Shown: positions 13,691 through 15,740 of the stretch, in pieces
Numbering within the stretch: position 1 is the stretch's first letter
Layout: the number at the start of each line of letters is the position of its first letter
Translations under genes and position numbers: made by a program
Assembly: GCA_050698355.1 (NCBI GenBank)
Contig: JBOHBN010000285.1
Coordinates: forward strand, 1-15,740
Source of the DNA: JBOHBN01 sp050698355
Lineage (GTDB): Bacteria; Actinomycetota; Actinomycetes; Streptosporangiales; WHST01
Reading direction: 5' to 3'
DNA length: 15,740 bases
The notes under the pieces: generated by a model
What the model was told of the DNA's origin: nothing
Databases searched by the model: none
The model's input: the letters and a program-made list of their open reading frames with translations, nothing else

Positions 13691-14452
13691 CTACAACTGC
13701 ACGCCGCGGGTCAGCGCGCCGTCGACGAGCATGTTCGCGCCGGTCATGCGGCTCGCCGCCGGGCTGGCGAGGAACACCGCTGCCCGGGCGATCTCGTCCG
13801 GCTTCCCCATTCGGCCGGTCGGGTTCAGGCCCATCGCATACTTGAACAGTTCCGGGTCGCCCTGCTCGACGTTCGCCCAGATACCGCCCGTGAAGTACGT
13901 GTTGCCGGGCGAGATGCTGTTCGCCCGGATGCCCTTGCCGGCCAGCTGGTACGCGAGCCCCTGGGTGTAGTGCGCGACAGCTGCCTTGAACGTCCCGTAC
14001 GGGCCCGCCGCGAAGTCGATCTCCCTGGCCGAGACGCTCGACACCGTCACGATCGAGGCCCCGTCGCTACGTTCCAGGTACGGCATCGCGGCGTTGACCA
14101 GGCGGACGCTGCCCATCATGTCGACCTCGAAGCTGCGCTGCCAGTTCGCCTCCTCGTCGGGTATCGCGAGTGCGCTCACGTTCGCGACCACGATGTCCAG
14201 GCCGCCGAGGTCGCTCGCGCTGTCGTCGACCCATCGCTTCAGCGCGGCGCCGTCGGCGACGTCGAGCGGTGCGCCCGTCGCGGTGACACCTCGCCCGCGT
14301 AGCTCCTTGACCAGCCCGGTCACGTCGGCCTCAGTGCGGGCGCAGAACCCGACTGATGCGCCCTCGTCGGCGAACGCCTCGACGATCGCCCGTCCGATGC
14401 CCTTGGTCCCGCCGGTAACGACGGCGCGCAGGCCGTCAAGCTGGAGATCCAT
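13691..14452 (-). CDS. SDR family NAD(P)-dependent oxidoreductase
   Basis: 253 residues, a classical short-chain dehydrogenase/reductase. It has the cofactor loop TGGTKGIG (13-20), the core motif NVSA at 91-94 (where NNAG is usual), catalytic Ser139 (TVSSVS), Tyr152 and Lys156 (YGTFK), and the post-catalytic NSISPGNTYFTGG. Asp64-Val65 would contact the adenine ring. The cofactor choice (NAD or NADP) is not clear, but Arg39 after the second beta strand hints at NADPH. It lies 21 bases downstream of the acetamidase stop with GAGGTTGGTGAGAG before the ATG, so it is probably co-transcribed with that gene. It would interconvert an alcohol and a ketone or aldehyde; the substrate is unknown. Confidence 0.92.
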   Translation of the reverse strand: MDLQLDGLRAVVTGGTKGIGRAIVEAFADEGASVGFCARTEADVTGLVKELRGRGVTATGAPLDVADGAALKRWVDDSASDLGGLDIVVANVSALAIPDEEANWQRSFEVDMMGSVRLVNAAMPYLERSDGASIVTVSSVSAREIDFAAGPYGTFKAAVAHYTQGLAYQLAGKGIRANSISPGNTYFTGGIWANVEQGDPELFKYAMGLNPTGRMGKPDEIARAAVFLASPAASRMTGANMLVDGALTRGVQL

Positions 14453-14473
14453 CTCTCACCAACCTCAAACCGA

Positions 14474-15472
14474 TCAGATAGTCCCGGCCAGGTCACGCAG
14501 GTGCGCGTGCATCCCGTCGTACGCGGCGACCTCTGGCAGCAGCGCCTTGGCCACCTTGACCACGGAGCTGTAGTTCGCGTCGCAGACATTCGCGAGCGGT
14601 GCCTCGGCAATCTGGGTTAGCAGCTGGTACGCGTCCAGCTCGTCCAACCCGTGCAGCTCACCCAGCCACCCTCCGAGCTCGGCCTGGGCGATCCGCCATG
14701 CGTCCTCCAACGGGCGGCTGGATCCGACAACGGCGATCTGCTCGTCGTCCTCGATCCGCGGCCACGCCGGTGCCTGTCCCTTGACCAGCTCGACGATGAG
14801 CGTCACGTCCATCGCGCCTTCGACGGCCGTGCCGCAGGCCTCGCCCTCGCCCTGTCGGTAGTGCCCGTCGCCGACGGAGAACAGCGCGCCCTCCACGTTC
14901 ACCCCGAGATAGCAGGTCGACCCGGCGCGCATCAGCGGCGTGTCCATGTGGCCGCCGAACCTGTCCGGCACCAGCGATGACCGCGCTTCGAGCCCGGTGG
15001 GTGCGACGCCCACCGTCCCCAGCATCGGCGCGATCGGCAGGTCGAGCACGTGCTCGCTGCCCTGGGCGGCGAAGGCCACGGTGCCGCGCGCGCGATCCAG
15101 CTGGTAGATCCAGGTCCTTTCCTGCAGCGGGTGCTGCAGCGTCACCGTACGGTCGGTGCTCGTCAGGCCACCGAAGAACGGGATGGTCGACGAGGCGGCC
15201 CAGTCGCGCGCGGGCGTGAGGTCCACGAAATGGAGCGCGAGCGTGTCCCCCACCTCCGCCCCCTCGACGTAGAAGGGCCCGGTCTGCGGGTTCACGAAGG
15301 GCATGGTCAGAGCTTCGCTGGGCTTGTCTGTGGTTCTCGTGAGCTTGCCGCCGAACGCGTCCTCCGTCCACAGTCGCAGTGCTGTTCCCGGCCTCAGCCT
15401 GCGCACCGGCGCGTACCCGCCGAAGGTCCACGCGTACTGGTCCGGCGTGGGGGTGAACGGGATGACCTCCAT
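14474..15472 (-). CDS. Acetamidase/formamidase family protein
   Basis: 332 residues, matching the FmdA/AmdA family of cytoplasmic amidases that release ammonia from formamide, acetamide or similar small amides. Visible family segments are FVNPQTGPFYVEGAEVGDTL, LHFVDLTP, APMLGTVGVAP, RFGGHMDTPLMRAGS (172-185) and LGVNVEGALFSVGDGHYRQG (189-208), followed by EGEACGTAVE. Acidic and histidine residues in the last segments (Asp202, His204) belong to the conserved metal/active-site region of the family. The start at 15472 follows a strong GAAGGAGG site. It sits 20 bases after the hydroxy-acid dehydrogenase stop and 21 before the SDR start, so the three form an operon. In this cluster it may cleave a small amide left after ring opening. 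Confidence 0.92.
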   Translation of the reverse strand: MEVIPFTPTPDQYAWTFGGYAPVRRLRPGTALRLWTEDAFGGKLTRTTDKPSEALTMPFVNPQTGPFYVEGAEVGDTLALHFVDLTPARDWAASSTIPFFGGLTSTDRTVTLQHPLQERTWIYQLDRARGTVAFAAQGSEHVLDLPIAPMLGTVGVAPTGLEARSSLVPDRFGGHMDTPLMRAGSTCYLGVNVEGALFSVGDGHYRQGEGEACGTAVEGAMDVTLIVELVKGQAPAWPRIEDDEQIAVVGSSRPLEDAWRIAQAELGGWLGELHGLDELDAYQLLTQIAEAPLANVCDANYSSVVKVAKALLPEVAAYDGMHAHLRDLAGTI

Positions 15473-15492
15473 GCGGTGCCTCCTTCAAGAGC

Positions 15493-15740
15493 TCAGTCGC
15501 GCAAGGATACGTACGACCGATCGAGCTCCTCGACGCTGCGGACGCCGAGCAGCTGCATCGTGCGGCCCAACTCCTCGGCGAGTATCGCGATGGCACGCTC
15601 GACTCCGCGCTCGCCGCCGGCCATGAGCCCGTACAGGTACGCCCGCCCGACCAGGCAGCCGCGGGCACCGAGTGCGAGGCCGGCGACCACGTCCGCGCCG
15701 TGCATGATGCCGCTGTCGAGGAGAACATCGACACGGTCGC
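15493..15740 (-). CDS. FMN-dependent alpha-hydroxy-acid dehydrogenase, C-terminal part
   Basis: Only the last 82 residues are inside the window; the 5' part lies beyond 15740. The visible sequence, VLLDSGIMHGADVVAGLALG, ARGCLVGRAYLYGLMAGGER and ELGRTMQLLGVRSVEEL, is the FMN-phosphate-binding end of the LldD / glycolate oxidase / mandelate dehydrogenase family. The usual SGIRRG reads SGIMHG here: Asp-Ser-Gly is kept but the arginine is replaced by Met. These enzymes oxidise 2-hydroxy acids to 2-oxo acids. It is probably the first visible gene of the minus-strand operon with the acetamidase and SDR. The substrate (lactate, glycolate, mandelate or other) cannot be determined from this part. Confidence 0.9.
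   Translation of the reverse strand, partial: DRVDVLLDSGIMHGADVVAGLALGARGCLVGRAYLYGLMAGGERGVERAIAILAEELGRTMQLLGVRSVEELDRSYVSLRD

Overview
The base composition (very high GC with GC-rich third codon positions), GTG starts, many 4-bp start/stop overlaps and the protein families present point to a high-GC actinobacterium. I cannot place it more precisely from the sequence. I see no rRNA, tRNA, CRISPR array, integrase or transposase. The window is densely coding, with no gene-free stretch above 300 bases.

Left part (1-1627, minus strand): a DUF2877 (AllH/YlbF-like) gene is followed, with a 4-bp overlap, by an FdrA (AllF)-like gene that runs off the left edge. In E. coli these two families belong to the oxamate carbamoyltransferase of anaerobic allantoin breakdown. 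The first ~150 bases are odd. On the PLUS strand they encode a second, ~90% identical piece of an FdrA-like protein, so the window opens with an inverted duplication of part of fdrA.

Centre (1734-13175, mostly plus strand): a UraA-type nucleobase permease overlaps the FAD subunit of a molybdenum hydroxylase. Then come a convergent secreted protein, a CGNR zinc-finger regulator and a small HExxH-containing protein. After these follow the 2Fe-2S subunit, the molybdopterin subunit, a CoxG-like SRPBCC protein with a C-terminal membrane anchor, and HyuA and HyuB (ATP-dependent hydantoinase/oxoprolinase family). The last stretch is one tightly packed operon.

Right part (13186-15740, minus strand): a partial FMN-dependent alpha-hydroxy-acid dehydrogenase, an acetamidase/formamidase and an SDR oxidoreductase form a likely operon. 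Downstream is a VOC/glyoxalase-fold gene broken by an apparent single-base frameshift.

Taken together this looks like a catabolic island for an N-heterocycle or cyclic amide. My inferred order is uptake by the permease, ring hydroxylation by the three-subunit molybdenum hydroxylase, ATP-dependent ring opening by HyuAB, amide hydrolysis by the formamidase-type enzyme, and carbamoyl handling by the FdrA/DUF2877 module. Uracil-like pyrimidines are the best guess for the substrate, because the permease carries uracil-type signature residues.

Two long symmetric palindromes sit inside the molybdenum hydroxylase operon. One (6210-6263) encloses the stop codon, ribosome binding site and start codon at the small/large subunit junction. 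The other (9081-9170) lies in frame inside the coxG-like coding sequence. These are the most unusual non-coding signals in the window.
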